A stretch of 64,000 bases of DNA, taken from assembly GCF_017744445.1 (NCBI RefSeq), contig NZ_JAGIBH010000004.1:1-64000 (forward strand), in the 5' to 3' direction. The notes under the pieces are model-generated. The model did not search any database and was not told the DNA's origin. It saw only the letters and a list, made by a program, of their open reading frames with translations. Both the position numbers and the translations under genes were made by a program. Positions 43,304-52,686 of this stretch are shown piece by piece (position 1 is the first letter of the stretch; every line of letters starts with the position of its first letter). The stretch comes from Caulobacter sp. (GTDB taxonomy: Bacteria > Pseudomonadota > Alphaproteobacteria > Caulobacterales > Caulobacteraceae).

Positions 43304-43951
43304 ATGGAACAGCGTTACTCCGACCTTCAGGCCTGCGCCATTTCCCCCGCCGCGCCGCTGGTCATCGTCGATGTCGACGAGGTGCTGGCCCAGTTCATGC
43401 GCGGCTTCGGCGCCTTTGTGGAGCGCCATGGCTTCGAGCTGCGGGTCGACCGTTTCGCCCTGTTCCAGAACCTTTATCGGCCTGGAGAGACGGAACACCT
43501 CGATCTGATCGCGGGCAAGGCCCTGTTCGACGATTTCTTTCGCGACGGGGCCGACGACCTGATGCCGGCGATCGGCGCGGCCGACGCCCTGGCGGATCTC
43601 TCGACCCGCGCGCAGGTGGTCATCCTGACCAACGCGCCCGAGCACGGCCGGCTGGCGCGGATCAAGTGGCTGAAAACCCACGGCTTCGACTACCCCCTGA
43701 TCATCAACAGCGGCCCCAAGGGACCGCCCGCCGCCGAACTGGCCGATCGAACCACGGGCCCCGCTGTCTTCATCGATGACCTTTTGCCGCAGCTCGAATC
43801 GGTGGCTGAGAAGGCTCCGCGTGTCCGCCGGTTCCAGATGGTCAGCGACGAGCGCCTGCGCCCCTTCGCCCCTTCCGCCCCCGATCGTCACACGCGCATA
43901 GACGAGTGGCCCGCCCTGAAGGCGGCGATCGAGGAGCGTCTGTTCACATGA
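43304..43951 (+). CDS. HAD-superfamily hydrolase
   Basis: A 215-residue HAD-fold protein. Motif I is VIVDVDEVLAQF (nucleophile and acid Asp), motif II VILTNAPEHG, motif III Lys in INSGPKGPPAAEL and motif IV AVFIDDLLPQLESV. The substrate is unknown; the cap is small and helical. It is divergent from divK across 121 bases containing two TTAAG elements, and its stop overlaps the ROK kinase start (ATGA), suggesting the two work together, perhaps in sugar-phosphate metabolism. Confidence 0.83.
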   Translation: MEQRYSDLQACAISPAAPLVIVDVDEVLAQFMRGFGAFVERHGFELRVDRFALFQNLYRPGETEHLDLIAGKALFDDFFRDGADDLMPAIGAADALADLSTRAQVVILTNAPEHGRLARIKWLKTHGFDYPLIINSGPKGPPAAELADRTTGPAVFIDDLLPQLESVAEKAPRVRRFQMVSDERLRPFAPSAPDRHTRIDEWPALKAAIEERLFT

Positions 43952-44838
43952 TCCGCTTCGGCATCGATTTCGGCGGCACCAAGATCGAGGCGGCCGCCCT
44001 CGACGCGTCCGGCCAGTTCGTGGCCCGCGTCCGCAAGCCTAACCCGGGCAACTACAAGGACGCCCTCGAGGTCGTGGCCGAACTGGTCAAGGACGCCGAA
44101 TGCATGGCCGGCGCGACCTGCGCGCGGCTGGGCATGGGCATTCCGGGCTCGATCTCCCCTCGCTCGGGCCTGATCCGCAACGCCAACAGCACCTATCTGA
44201 ATGGCCAGCGCTTTGGCGAGGACCTCTCCCACCGCCTGGCCCGGCAAGTGCGCCTGGCCAATGACGCCAACTGCCTGGCCCTGTCGGAAGCCGCCGATGG
44301 CGCGGGCGCCGGCCAGAAGGTGGTCTTCGCCGTGATCATCGGCACGGGTTGCGGTGGCGGCGTCGTGGTCGACGGCAAGATCATCGACGGCCACAACGGC
44401 TTCGGCGGCGAATGGGGCCACATGCCCCTGCCCTGGCCCAAGCCGGAGGAATATCCCGGCCCCGAGTGCTGGTGCGGTCGCAAGGGGTGCATGGAGAAGT
44501 GGGTCTCCGGTCCCGCCTTCTCGCACGACGCCGGCTTCCCCACCGGTCAGGCGACCATGGACGCTATCCAGTCGGGCGACGCCTCAGCCGCCGCGGCCCT
44601 GGACCGCTATGTCGACCGCCTGGCCCGCGGCCTGGCCGTGGTCTGCGACATCATCGATCCGGACGTCATCGTGCTGGGCGGCGGCATGTCGAATGTCGAC
44701 GCCCTCTATGACCGCCTGCCGGCCGCCATCGCCCCGCACGTCTTCTCGGACGTCTTCGAGACCCCGGTGAAGAAGGCCATCCACGGCGACAGCTCGGGCG
44801 TGCGCGGCGCGGTCTGGTTGTGGCCTCTCGAGCGGTGA
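43948..44838 (+). CDS. ROK-family sugar kinase (fructokinase/mannokinase-like)
   Basis: A 296-residue ROK protein. Phosphate-1 motif RFGIDFGGTKIEAAALD, sugar-binding MGIPGSISP and NDANCLALSEA (catalytic Asp), adenosine region FAVIIGTGCGGGVVVDG, EWGHMPLP and the zinc-binding motif CWCGRKGCMEKWVSGPA are all visible. There is no N-terminal helix-turn-helix, so it is a kinase rather than a repressor. ATG 43948 overlaps the HAD gene and is preferred to the upstream in-frame start. Confidence 0.92.
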   Translation: MIRFGIDFGGTKIEAAALDASGQFVARVRKPNPGNYKDALEVVAELVKDAECMAGATCARLGMGIPGSISPRSGLIRNANSTYLNGQRFGEDLSHRLARQVRLANDANCLALSEAADGAGAGQKVVFAVIIGTGCGGGVVVDGKIIDGHNGFGGEWGHMPLPWPKPEEYPGPECWCGRKGCMEKWVSGPAFSHDAGFPTGQATMDAIQSGDASAAAALDRYVDRLARGLAVVCDIIDPDVIVLGGGMSNVDALYDRLPAAIAPHVFSDVFETPVKKAIHGDSSGVRGAVWLWPLER

Positions 44839-44869
44839 ATGGCAAACCACCCGCACATCCCAAAACCGT

Positions 44870-45017
44870 CGCCTTCCTCGCCCTTGTGGCGAGGACCCAT
44901 GGCGCCGCTGGGCTGTGCGCCTAAGAATGCCCGCCGCAAACCATGGCGCACATCGTTCAACGCCCAGCGAGCTGCGCCATGGGCCCTAGGCACAAGGCCT
45001 AGGGAGGCAGGTTGGGG
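44870..45017. repeat. Intergenic repeat, family C, copy 2
   Basis: Same orientation as 34432-34580: left part CGCCTTCCTCGCCCTTGTGG (continuing CGAGGACCCATG) and right part ATGGGCCCTAGGCACAAGGC (continuing CTAGGGAGGCAGGTTGGGG). The middle differs, and this copy lacks the C tract. It ends 24 bases before the dinB start. Confidence 0.85.
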
Positions 45018-45041
45018 TGTAGGCGAGCCGAGCCCTTCCCG

Positions 45042-46298
45042 ATGAAGTGCCTGTGCCGCGACTGCGGGTGGACGGGCGAGGCCAAGGTCTCGCGCTGTCC
45101 GTCCTGCGCCTCGCCGCGCGTGGTCTTCCATGAGGAGCTGGGCACGCTGTCGATCGCCCACCTGGACTGCGACGCCTTCTACGCCTCGGTGGAGAAGCGC
45201 GACGCGCCGGAGCTGCGCGACCTGCCGGTGATCGTCGGCGGCGGCAAGCGTGGGGTTGTGACCACCGCCTGCTACATCGCCCGCATGAGCGGCCCGCGCT
45301 CGGCAATGCCGATGTACAAGGCGCTGAAGCTGTGCCCCCAGGCCGTGGTCATCAAGCCCAACTTCGCCAAGTACAAGCACGAGAGCGCGCGCATCCACGA
45401 GAAGCTCGACAAGCTCACGCCACTGATCCAGCCGCTGTCGCTGGACGAGGCCTGGATCGACCTGACCGGCACCGAGCGCCTGCATGGCGCGACGCCCGCC
45501 CAGATGCTGGCCCGTCTGCAGGCCGAGATCGAGGCCGAGATCGGCCTGACCGTCTCGATCGGCCTGGCCCCCAACAAGTTCCTGGCCAAGATCGCGTCCG
45601 AACTGGACAAGCCGCGCGGCTTCTCGGCCATCGGCGCTGCCGAGGCTCAGAGCTTCCTGGCCGACAAGCCGGTCAGCATCCTGCCGGGCGTGGGGCCGGC
45701 CACCGTCGCCTCCCTGGCCGAGATCGGCCTGAAAACCGTGGGCGACATCGCGGCCGCCGACCTGAAGCTGCTGGCTAACCGCCTGGGCGCGGGCGGCATG
45801 CGCTTGCACCGCCTGGCCCACGGCCAGGACAGCCGGATGGTCGATCCCGACCAGTCCCGCAAGACGATCAGCGCCGAGACCACCTTCAACGACGACCTGC
45901 ACAAGCGCGAGGACCTGGAGGACGAGCTGTGGCCCCTGTGTGAGAAGGTCGCCAAGCAGGCTCGCAAGGAAGGCGTCGCCGGCCGGGTGGCGACGCTGAA
46001 GCTGCGCACGCCCGACTTCAAGATCCATACCCGCCGCCGCACCCTGGCCGTGCCGACCCAGACGGCCCGCACCCTGTTCCAGGTGGCGCGCGAGCTGCTG
46101 GCGGGGGAGAAACCCGGCCTCTCCTACCGCCTGATCGGCGCGGGTCTGACCGACTTCGTCGACGCCGAGACCGCCGGATCAGACATGTTCGCCGACGACG
46201 AGCGCCGCACCCTCAAGAACGAAACCGCCATCGACACCCTGCGCGGCAAGTTCGGCGCCGGCGCCGTGGTCAGTGGACGAGCACTGAAGGGTCGCTAG
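45042..46298 (+). CDS. dinB: DNA polymerase IV with N-terminal zinc ribbon
   Basis: A 418-residue Y-family translesion polymerase. Residues 1-30 form a CxxC...CxxC zinc ribbon (CLCRDCGWTG, CPSC) that E. coli DinB lacks. The palm has HLDCDAFYASVEKRD and LSLDEAWIDL (catalytic carboxylates); YIARMSGPRSAMPM, SIGLAPNKFLAKIAS, the helix-hairpin-helix ILPGVGPATVASLAEIG and the little finger follow. No clear SOS operator (GTTC-N7-GTTC) was seen upstream, where a family C repeat sits. Confidence 0.94.
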   Translation: MKCLCRDCGWTGEAKVSRCPSCASPRVVFHEELGTLSIAHLDCDAFYASVEKRDAPELRDLPVIVGGGKRGVVTTACYIARMSGPRSAMPMYKALKLCPQAVVIKPNFAKYKHESARIHEKLDKLTPLIQPLSLDEAWIDLTGTERLHGATPAQMLARLQAEIEAEIGLTVSIGLAPNKFLAKIASELDKPRGFSAIGAAEAQSFLADKPVSILPGVGPATVASLAEIGLKTVGDIAAADLKLLANRLGAGGMRLHRLAHGQDSRMVDPDQSRKTISAETTFNDDLHKREDLEDELWPLCEKVAKQARKEGVAGRVATLKLRTPDFKIHTRRRTLAVPTQTARTLFQVARELLAGEKPGLSYRLIGAGLTDFVDAETAGSDMFADDERRTLKNETAIDTLRGKFGAGAVVSGRALKGR

Positions 46299-46361
46299 GC
46301 GAGTCGCGCCGCGTCCCTCTTGCGCGGCGCATTGTCGCTAACCATTTGGGCCTTCCACCCC

Positions 46362-46389
46362 GAACAGATCGATCGCGATCGATCTGTTC
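46362..46389. promoter_or_regulatory. 28-bp perfect palindrome between dinB and clpS
   Basis: Fourteen bases GAACAGATCGATCG are followed at once by their inverse complement. As RNA it can form a 12-bp stem with a CGCG loop; as DNA it resembles a dimeric regulator operator. It lies 64 bases after dinB and 199 bases before the clpS GTG. The other 260 bases of this gap show nothing clear. Confidence 0.5.
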
Positions 46390-46587
46390 ATCTTCTAAAA
46401 GTCAGAGCATGGCGGGCGCCGAAACCGCCCACACTTTCGGCTGCCATGCTCTGGAACCGTTCGTTGGCGGTCTTCGCTCTCCCAAATGTGAAGCCGAATT
46501 CCTGGGCGTCCCTGTGCTAAAGCGGCGCAGGCGCGTGTCAGGCTCTTCCAATGCCGCCGCGTTTCCATATCTAATTCAGGCAGGCGG

Positions 46588-46947
46588 GTGATTTGCTCGC
46601 CAGGAGAGAACAAGTCGATGGCCGAGCGGAAGCAAGGCGGACAAAGCAACGGCGCTGGGTCGTCGGTCGTCACGGAAGTGAAGCCGAAGACACAGAAGCC
46701 CTCGCTTTATCGAGTTCTGATTCTCAACGACGACTACACTCCGATGGAGTTCGTGGTCTACGTTCTCGAACGGTTCTTCAACAAGTCGCGTGAAGACGCC
46801 ACTCGCATCATGCTGCACGTTCACCAGAACGGCGTCGGGGTGTGCGGCGTCTACACATATGAAGTCGCAGAAACCAAGGTCGCCCAAGTCATCGACTCGG
46901 CGCGACGCCATCAGCACCCCCTGCAGTGCACCATGGAAAAGGACTGA
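46588..46947 (+). CDS. clpS: ATP-dependent Clp protease adaptor ClpS
   Basis: A 119-residue N-recognin that delivers substrates with N-terminal Leu, Phe, Tyr or Trp to ClpAP. With GTG 46588 as start, the pocket residues Asn47, Asp49 ([13 protein letters not shown]) and His79 (MLHVHQNG) carry the numbers used in the literature for Caulobacter ClpS. ATG 46618 gives a 109-residue form with AGGAGA 11 bases upstream and may be the real start; the first 35 residues are a disordered extension either way. It sits 12 bases before clpA. Confidence 0.96.
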   Translation: MICSPGENKSMAERKQGGQSNGAGSSVVTEVKPKTQKPSLYRVLILNDDYTPMEFVVYVLERFFNKSREDATRIMLHVHQNGVGVCGVYTYEVAETKVAQVIDSARRHQHPLQCTMEKD

Positions 46948-46959
46948 GGAGCCTCCCCG

Positions 46960-49290
46960 TTGCCCTCTTTTTCGCGCCCCCTGGAAGAGTCCCTGCATCG
47001 CGCCGTCGCGTACGCCAACCAGCGTAAGCACGAGTACGCCACGCTCGAGCACCTTCTGCTTTCCCTGACCGACGACGAGGACGCCGCCGGAGTTATGCGC
47101 GCGTGCGACGTCGATCTCGCCGCGCTGAAGAAGAGCCTCTCGAACTATCTCGACGTCGAACTGGCCTCGCTGGTCGTCGATGACGACGAGGACGCCAAGC
47201 CGACCGCCGGCTTCCAGCGCGTGATCCAGCGCGCGGTGATCCACGTCCAGTCGTCGGGTCGCGAGGAAGTGACCGGCGCCAATGTTCTGGTCGCCATCTT
47301 CTCCGAACGCGAAAGCCACGCCGCCTACTTCCTGCAGGAGCAGGATATGACGCGGTACGACGCGGTCAATTTCATCGCCCACGGCATCGCCAAGAAGGCG
47401 GGCGCCTCGGAAGCCAAGAGCGTCAAGGGCGCCAGCGCCGGCTCGAACCAGACCGAGGAAGACGGCGAGAAGCCCAACACCAAGACGGGCGGCGAGGCTC
47501 TGGAAGCCTATTGCGTCGACCTCAACGAAAAGGCCCGCCAGGGCAAGGTCGACCCGCTGATCGGCCGCGCGAACGAAGTGGAACGCGCGATCCAGATCCT
47601 GTGCCGTCGCACCAAGAACAACCCGCTGCTGGTGGGTGACCCCGGCGTCGGCAAGACCGCCATCGCCGAGGGCCTGGCTCGCAAGATCGTCACGCACCAG
47701 GTCCCCGAGGTCCTGGAAGGCGCCACCATCTACTCGCTCGACATGGGCGCGCTGCTGGCCGGCACCCGCTATCGCGGCGATTTCGAGGAGCGCGTGAAGC
47801 AGGTCGTCAAGGAACTGGAGAACCACCCGAACGCGGTGCTGTTCATCGACGAGATCCACACCGTGATCGGCGCCGGCGCGACCAGCGGCGGGGCGATGGA
47901 TGCGTCGAACCTGCTGAAGCCGGCCCTGGCCTCGGGCAGCCTGCGCTGCATGGGCTCGACCACCTACAAGGAGTTCCGCCAGCACTTCGAGAAGGATCGG
48001 GCTCTCGTCCGTCGCTTCCAGAAGATCGACGTGAACGAGCCGACGGTGGAAGACACCATCAAGATCCTCAAGGGCCTGAAGACCTACTACGAGGATTTCC
48101 ACAAGCTGAAGTACACCGCCGAGGCCCTGAAGGTCGCGGTGGAGCTGTCGGCCAAATACATCACCGACCGCAAGCTGCCGGACAAGGCGATCGACGTGAT
48201 CGACGAAGCCGGCGCCTCGCAGATGCTGCTGCCGGAAAGCCGCCGCAAGAAGACCATCGGCGTGAAGGAGATCGAAAGCGTCGTCGCCAAGATCGCCCGC
48301 ATCCCGCCCAAATCGGTCAGCAAGTCGGACACCGAGGCCCTCAAGGAACTCGAGACCGACCTGAAGCGCGCGGTGTTCGGCCAGGACGAAGCCCTGACCC
48401 AGCTGTCGGCCGCCATGAAGCTGGCCCGCGCCGGCCTGCGTGAACCGAACAAGCCGATCGGCTCGTACCTGTTCAGCGGCCCGACCGGCGTCGGCAAGAC
48501 CGAAGCCGCCAAGCAGCTGGCCCAGACCCTGGGCATCGAGATGCTGCGCTTCGACATGTCGGAATACATGGAGCGCCATACCGTGAGCCGCCTGATCGGC
48601 GCCCCTCCCGGCTATGTCGGCTTCGACCAGGGCGGCCAGCTGACCGACGCGGTCGACCAGCACCCGCACGCCGTCGTCCTGCTCGACGAGATCGAGAAGG
48701 CGCACGGGGATGTCTACAACATCCTGCTGCAGGTGATGGACAACGGCACCCTGACCGACAGCAACGGCAAGAAGGTCGACTTCCGCAACGTGGTCCTGAT
48801 CATGACCACCAATGCGGGCGCGTCCGACGCCCAGCGCAACTCGATCGGCTTCGGTCGCTCGAAGGTCGAAGGCGAGGAAGAGGCTGCCCTCAAGCGCCTG
48901 TTCACGCCGGAGTTCCGCAACCGCCTGGACGCCGTCGTGGCCTTCAAGCCGCTGACCTCGGACATCATCCGCCAGGTCGTGCAGAAGTTCGTGATGCAGC
49001 TGGAGGCCCAACTGGCCGACCGCAACATCACGATCGAGCTCTCCGACGACGCCGCCGACTGGCTGGCCAAGAACGGCTTCGACGAGCTCTACGGCGCCCG
49101 TCCGCTGGCTCGGGTCATCCAGGAACACATCAAGAAGCCCCTGGCCGACGACATCCTGTTCGGACGCCTGGTGCGCGGCGGCCACGTCAAGGTCGTGCTG
49201 GTCGACAGCAAGATCGACTTCGAGATCGACAGCCACGGCGGCGACGCCAAACCGAAGGCCGACGAAGCCGAACCGGAAATGGCCGGGTAA
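46960..49290 (+). CDS. clpA: ATP-dependent Clp protease ATPase subunit ClpA
   Basis: A 776-residue HSP100 unfoldase that partners ClpP. The N domain ([28 protein letters not shown]) binds ClpS. AAA+ module 1 has Walker [14 protein letters not shown] and Walker [15 protein letters not shown]; module 2 has [25 protein letters not shown] and sensor region [13 protein letters not shown]. The start is TTG 46960 with GGAG 8 bases upstream, a weak start that may set the ClpS:ClpA ratio. A strong terminator follows. Confidence 0.97.
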   Translation: MPSFSRPLEESLHRAVAYANQRKHEYATLEHLLLSLTDDEDAAGVMRACDVDLAALKKSLSNYLDVELASLVVDDDEDAKPTAGFQRVIQRAVIHVQSSGREEVTGANVLVAIFSERESHAAYFLQEQDMTRYDAVNFIAHGIAKKAGASEAKSVKGASAGSNQTEEDGEKPNTKTGGEALEAYCVDLNEKARQGKVDPLIGRANEVERAIQILCRRTKNNPLLVGDPGVGKTAIAEGLARKIVTHQVPEVLEGATIYSLDMGALLAGTRYRGDFEERVKQVVKELENHPNAVLFIDEIHTVIGAGATSGGAMDASNLLKPALASGSLRCMGSTTYKEFRQHFEKDRALVRRFQKIDVNEPTVEDTIKILKGLKTYYEDFHKLKYTAEALKVAVELSAKYITDRKLPDKAIDVIDEAGASQMLLPESRRKKTIGVKEIESVVAKIARIPPKSVSKSDTEALKELETDLKRAVFGQDEALTQLSAAMKLARAGLREPNKPIGSYLFSGPTGVGKTEAAKQLAQTLGIEMLRFDMSEYMERHTVSRLIGAPPGYVGFDQGGQLTDAVDQHPHAVVLLDEIEKAHGDVYNILLQVMDNGTLTDSNGKKVDFRNVVLIMTTNAGASDAQRNSIGFGRSKVEGEEEAALKRLFTPEFRNRLDAVVAFKPLTSDIIRQVVQKFVMQLEAQLADRNITIELSDDAADWLAKNGFDELYGARPLARVIQEHIKKPLADDILFGRLVRGGHVKVVLVDSKIDFEIDSHGGDAKPKADEAEPEMAG

Positions 49291-49313
49291 GATAGCCGCA
49301 CGGCTGAACGTTT

Positions 49314-49344
49314 AGGGGCCTGGAGTGATCCAGGCCCCTTTTTT
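49314..49344 (+). terminator. Rho-independent terminator of clpSA
   Basis: A perfect 10-bp stem (49314-49323 with 49330-49339) with a 6-base loop is followed by an unbroken T tract. Confidence 0.93.
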
Positions 49345-49455
49345 GTGCCCGCACCACCACCCGTTTTGATTTGTATCGCGACTCATAAGCAAATTTTGGT
49401 TGCACAGCCAACCACTCTGCATAACGCTGATATTCCAACCAGGGGTGGGTGGGCC

Positions 49456-52086
49456 ATGACGCAGGACGAAGAGGCGAAGCTTGCCGCGAATAAGGCCGCG
49501 GACGAGGCGAAGACGGCCGAGATCGCTGCCCGAAAAGCCGCAGACGACAAGACAGCGGCCGAGGACGCTAAGAAGGCGGCTGTGCTCGCCCTTCAGAAAC
49601 GGCGGATCACCATCGGCGCCCTCTCCGTCTTGGCCGTGTTCTGGCTAGTCGGGCTGGGCCTCATGCTCGTCGGCTCGAGCGCCCCGGCCCAGATCGCCGG
49701 CTTCTGGATCCTGATCGGCGGCCTGATTAGCGGCGGAGGCTATCTGGCATTCCGCTTCGCACGCGTGGTGGTCGGGAGCGCCTGGCCCGAGTTCCACGGC
49801 GACCGCGACATCGCCGTCGCGCTCGCCTTCATGATCGCGTTCCTTTTGGCTCCGGCGACCATCGGCGACCTGGGCAATGGCGCGGCGGGGCTGATGCGGG
49901 GCCTAATCTTCGAGTCGCCCTATCTGGCGGCGACGCTTCAGAAGACGGACGCCGCTCCAGCCAAGCTCTACAACTGCGTCGTCGACAAAGAGGCCTGCCA
50001 ATACGCCAATGGCAAGACGGGCCTGAAGAAGGATCCTTCGGCCCAATTCACCGGCATCGATCTCAGTTGGTCCTCGTTCGCCATCATTCTGGCCGTAGCG
50101 CTGGTCGTCGCCCGGGGACTGCGCGGCGCACGGCGGGACTTTTTCAAGAAGCTGAGCGCCGAGGGGTCCGGCGACAACGAACCCGCCGCCTTCGCGGAGG
50201 ACGAGGGCAAGAAGCAGCCTCGGTTCATCACCCAAGTGCTGATGAACTATCCGACCTGGGTCGCCTTCTGCATCTACGCCCTGATCCTGATCCCGGCGAC
50301 CTACCTGGCCGTAGGCTCCCTGCTCTATCTGCGCCTGGACTCGCCGGTGGCGAACCTGCCGGCGCTCACTCGCGAGCTCGACGAGGTGGAGCGTGACGCC
50401 ATGCTGACGCCAGGCGTCACGCTCGAAACACAGCGACTGGCCACGGACATCGACCGCGTCGCGCCGCTGCTCGCGCCGCCCCCGAAGCGGGAGTCGGACG
50501 ACCCGGACCTGGTGATGGGGCGGGCAGCGCTCAAGAAAGGCGTCGACTACATCACGGTCCTGACCGACGGACGCCCCGACTACAAGGAAGAGGCGCTCAA
50601 GCAGGCCGCCCGGTACAAAAAGAGCGCCACCAGCGGCCAATTCGAGGACTTCAAGGCAGTCCAGCTGGCTAAGTACGAAACCTCGATCCGCGAAACCCGA
50701 ACCCGGATGCGTCCGTGCCTCGAGGCGCTGGCCGCCGTCGCCAAGCAGATCGAACCCACGCGAAAGGCGGACGCCGACGCCAAGGCTGCAAGCGCCGCGA
50801 ACGCCACGCAGAAAACCGAGCAGAACACCGCCCAGGCCACGGCGACGGCGGCTGCCTTCACCCTTCAACTGGACAGCCTGCGTCTACGCATGAGGGAATC
50901 TGGCGGCGCTTGCCAGGACAAGATCGAGTTCCCGAAAGCTGTCGCCCCTATCCACCTGGAGACCGATTGCAACGCCGATGACGCCAAGAATTGCGGCAAG
51001 TCGCGCTCACAGTTCCCCGAGGTCATGTACGGTTGGCTAGCGGCTTCCACTGACGCCACGATCCTGATCGTCGGCCTGGTCGGCTTTGGCCTATTCGGGT
51101 CGGCGATCCGGATGATGGGACGCGTTGATGCACCCGTTGTCAGCGCGGCCGCCGTGCTGAAAGCTCAGGACGACGCCTACATGGCGCGCCAGCAAGTCGT
51201 CGCGCCCGCCGCCGCCCGCCAGACCGCTAGGGCGGCGCTAGACGCTCAGCGCCGCGAAACTAGCGCTGCGGGCGCGGTGTTCGAACGGACCAACGACGCC
51301 GTCACTGCCAACGTGAAGGAGATCGCCTCCGCGGACAGCGCACTCAAAACCGTTCAGGCCAGCGAAGCCGTCAAGGCCGCGGCGCACGACTCAGCCGACA
51401 AGGAGGCGACCGCTCAGCAGACGGCCTTCGCCGCCCTGCCCGAAGCGGACCGCACGCCTGAACTGGCGGACAAGCTCAAGGCCGCGATCGTCGCGCGTGA
51501 CACGGCCGCTGCCGAGTTGGCGAACGCTAAACAGGCGACGGCCGACGCCGCGACGGCCCTCGACGCGCTGAACAAGAAGAAGGCCGAACTGGCCGAAACG
51601 CTCGAGAAGGCGCGAGAGAACTTCGCCGCGGCTCAGACCAAGGATCGTGGTCTGCAGCAGACTTGGCAGGACGCCGAAATCGCCTGGCGAAAAGCTGACG
51701 ACGCGGCGACGACAGCGGAGGCCTACCACCAACAGCTGAAGTCCAGCTTGGTCGCGGACCGGTCCAACATTGTCGTACGTCGTCGCCGCACGACGGGGGA
51801 TGTCGAGTACACAATCTCCGGCGCGCCCGCCCGCGTGCTGGTGCAGGGCCTGGGCGCAGCCTTCACGTCGTTCCTGGCCGGCCAGGCCGGCGTCCACATC
51901 CTCACCGATGGTGGACGGACCAATGCCTATTCGCTGCTGCTCTCTTGCTTCGTCGGCGCGGTGTTCGCCGAGGAGATCTGGCGATGGGCGCGCCGCTACC
52001 TGCCCAGCGAGCGCGCGACGGCGCCGCAAGCACCGACCGGAACAACAACGCCGACAACGCCAGCGACGCCCTCGGGACCGAATTGA
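49456..52086 (+). CDS. Large membrane/coiled-coil protein of unknown function
   Basis: An 876-residue protein of no family I recognise. Residues 1-40 are Ala/Lys/Glu/Asp-rich helix (AANKAADEAKTAEIAARKAADD). Five hydrophobic segments lie in about 45-290 (GALSVLAVFWLVGLGLMLVG; GFWILIGGLISGGGYLAF; ALAFMIAFLLAPATIG; FAIILAVALVVA; VAFCIYALILIPATYLAVG). A soluble region of about 250 residues with six cysteines follows, another hydrophobic segment near 545 (ILIVGLVGFGLFGSAI), about 200 residues of Ala/Lys/Glu coiled coil, then two C-terminal hydrophobic segments and a Thr/Pro tail. It is flanked by clpA and a BLUF gene and may be an accessory insertion. ATG 49456 has an AGGGGTGGGTGGG-type site. Confidence 0.8.
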   Translation: MTQDEEAKLAANKAADEAKTAEIAARKAADDKTAAEDAKKAAVLALQKRRITIGALSVLAVFWLVGLGLMLVGSSAPAQIAGFWILIGGLISGGGYLAFRFARVVVGSAWPEFHGDRDIAVALAFMIAFLLAPATIGDLGNGAAGLMRGLIFESPYLAATLQKTDAAPAKLYNCVVDKEACQYANGKTGLKKDPSAQFTGIDLSWSSFAIILAVALVVARGLRGARRDFFKKLSAEGSGDNEPAAFAEDEGKKQPRFITQVLMNYPTWVAFCIYALILIPATYLAVGSLLYLRLDSPVANLPALTRELDEVERDAMLTPGVTLETQRLATDIDRVAPLLAPPPKRESDDPDLVMGRAALKKGVDYITVLTDGRPDYKEEALKQAARYKKSATSGQFEDFKAVQLAKYETSIRETRTRMRPCLEALAAVAKQIEPTRKADADAKAASAANATQKTEQNTAQATATAAAFTLQLDSLRLRMRESGGACQDKIEFPKAVAPIHLETDCNADDAKNCGKSRSQFPEVMYGWLAASTDATILIVGLVGFGLFGSAIRMMGRVDAPVVSAAAVLKAQDDAYMARQQVVAPAAARQTARAALDAQRRETSAAGAVFERTNDAVTANVKEIASADSALKTVQASEAVKAAAHDSADKEATAQQTAFAALPEADRTPELADKLKAAIVARDTAAAELANAKQATADAATALDALNKKKAELAETLEKARENFAAAQTKDRGLQQTWQDAEIAWRKADDAATTAEAYHQQLKSSLVADRSNIVVRRRRTTGDVEYTISGAPARVLVQGLGAAFTSFLAGQAGVHILTDGGRTNAYSLLLSCFVGAVFAEEIWRWARRYLPSERATAPQAPTGTTTPTTPATPSGPN

Positions 52087-52128
52087 CCCCAGCCCACGAG
52101 GACATCGCGATGTTGGGAAGTCCCCTAG

Positions 52129-52572
52129 CTAGCCCCGCAGATGCCGCTCGCCCGCTCGTGTCAGCAATCGCTCGGCCCGTTCGGCGTCCAAGCCCGCCGG
52201 GTTGAAGACCTCCAGACCGACCTCCGCCAGCAAGGCCTGGTCCGCCGCACCCAGACGGTGCTGTCCCATGTTCCAGTCCCGGAACCGGCGGCGCTCGGCC
52301 GCGCCGTCGCCGATCGTGACCAGATCGGCGTGGCGCTTGTCCTGGGCGATCCGCGCGAAGGTCTCCTCGACGGCGGTGGCGGGGCCTTCCAACCATTGCA
52401 GGAAAAGCCCCTCCCCGGCCAGCAGGAAGCCGGTGACGTCGACGAGGCGATTGTTCTGAATCGAGGCGCTCACGATCGCCCTCACCACTTCGCCGAAGTC
52501 GCCCTCGCCAGTAAAGCGGCTGGCATAGATCAAGCGGCGCAGGCCTTGGCGGCCTTCCTCGAATTCAAGCAT
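52129..52572 (-). CDS. BLUF-domain blue-light sensor protein
   Basis: A 147-residue protein consisting of one BLUF domain, which binds FAD and senses blue light. RRLIYASR carries the conserved Tyr; SIQNNRLVDVTGFLLAGEGLFLQWLEGP carries the Asn that contacts flavin and the Gln that rotates on illumination; TFARIAQDKRHADLVTIGDG and RRFRDWNMG complete the family pattern. A short C-terminal helical region follows. No output domain is fused, so it must signal by protein contact. It converges on the 876-residue protein gene with a gap of 42 bases. Confidence 0.9.
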   Translation of the reverse strand: MLEFEEGRQGLRRLIYASRFTGEGDFGEVVRAIVSASIQNNRLVDVTGFLLAGEGLFLQWLEGPATAVEETFARIAQDKRHADLVTIGDGAAERRRFRDWNMGQHRLGAADQALLAEVGLEVFNPAGLDAERAERLLTRAGERHLRG

Positions 52573-52686
52573 GGCGTTTCCAGGCCGGCGCGATCGCCGG
52601 TACCGCTAACGCGATAGGCTGTAACGGGCTCCGCGCCCTAGCCCATTTCCGCCCGATCCGGGTTTAAGGACTTAGACGCCGCGCTT

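Noticed and set aside
43948..44838. ROK-family transcriptional repressor
   Set aside because: No N-terminal helix-turn-helix; the protein begins directly with the kinase phosphate motif.
44839..45041. LexA operator upstream of dinB
   Set aside because: No GTTC-N7-GTTC was found; the segment is a family C repeat.
46576..49236. Open frame of 886 codons on the minus strand opposite clpS-clpA
   Set aside because: Entirely antisense to clpA, whose AAA+ motifs are unmistakable; no motif or ribosome site in the shadow.
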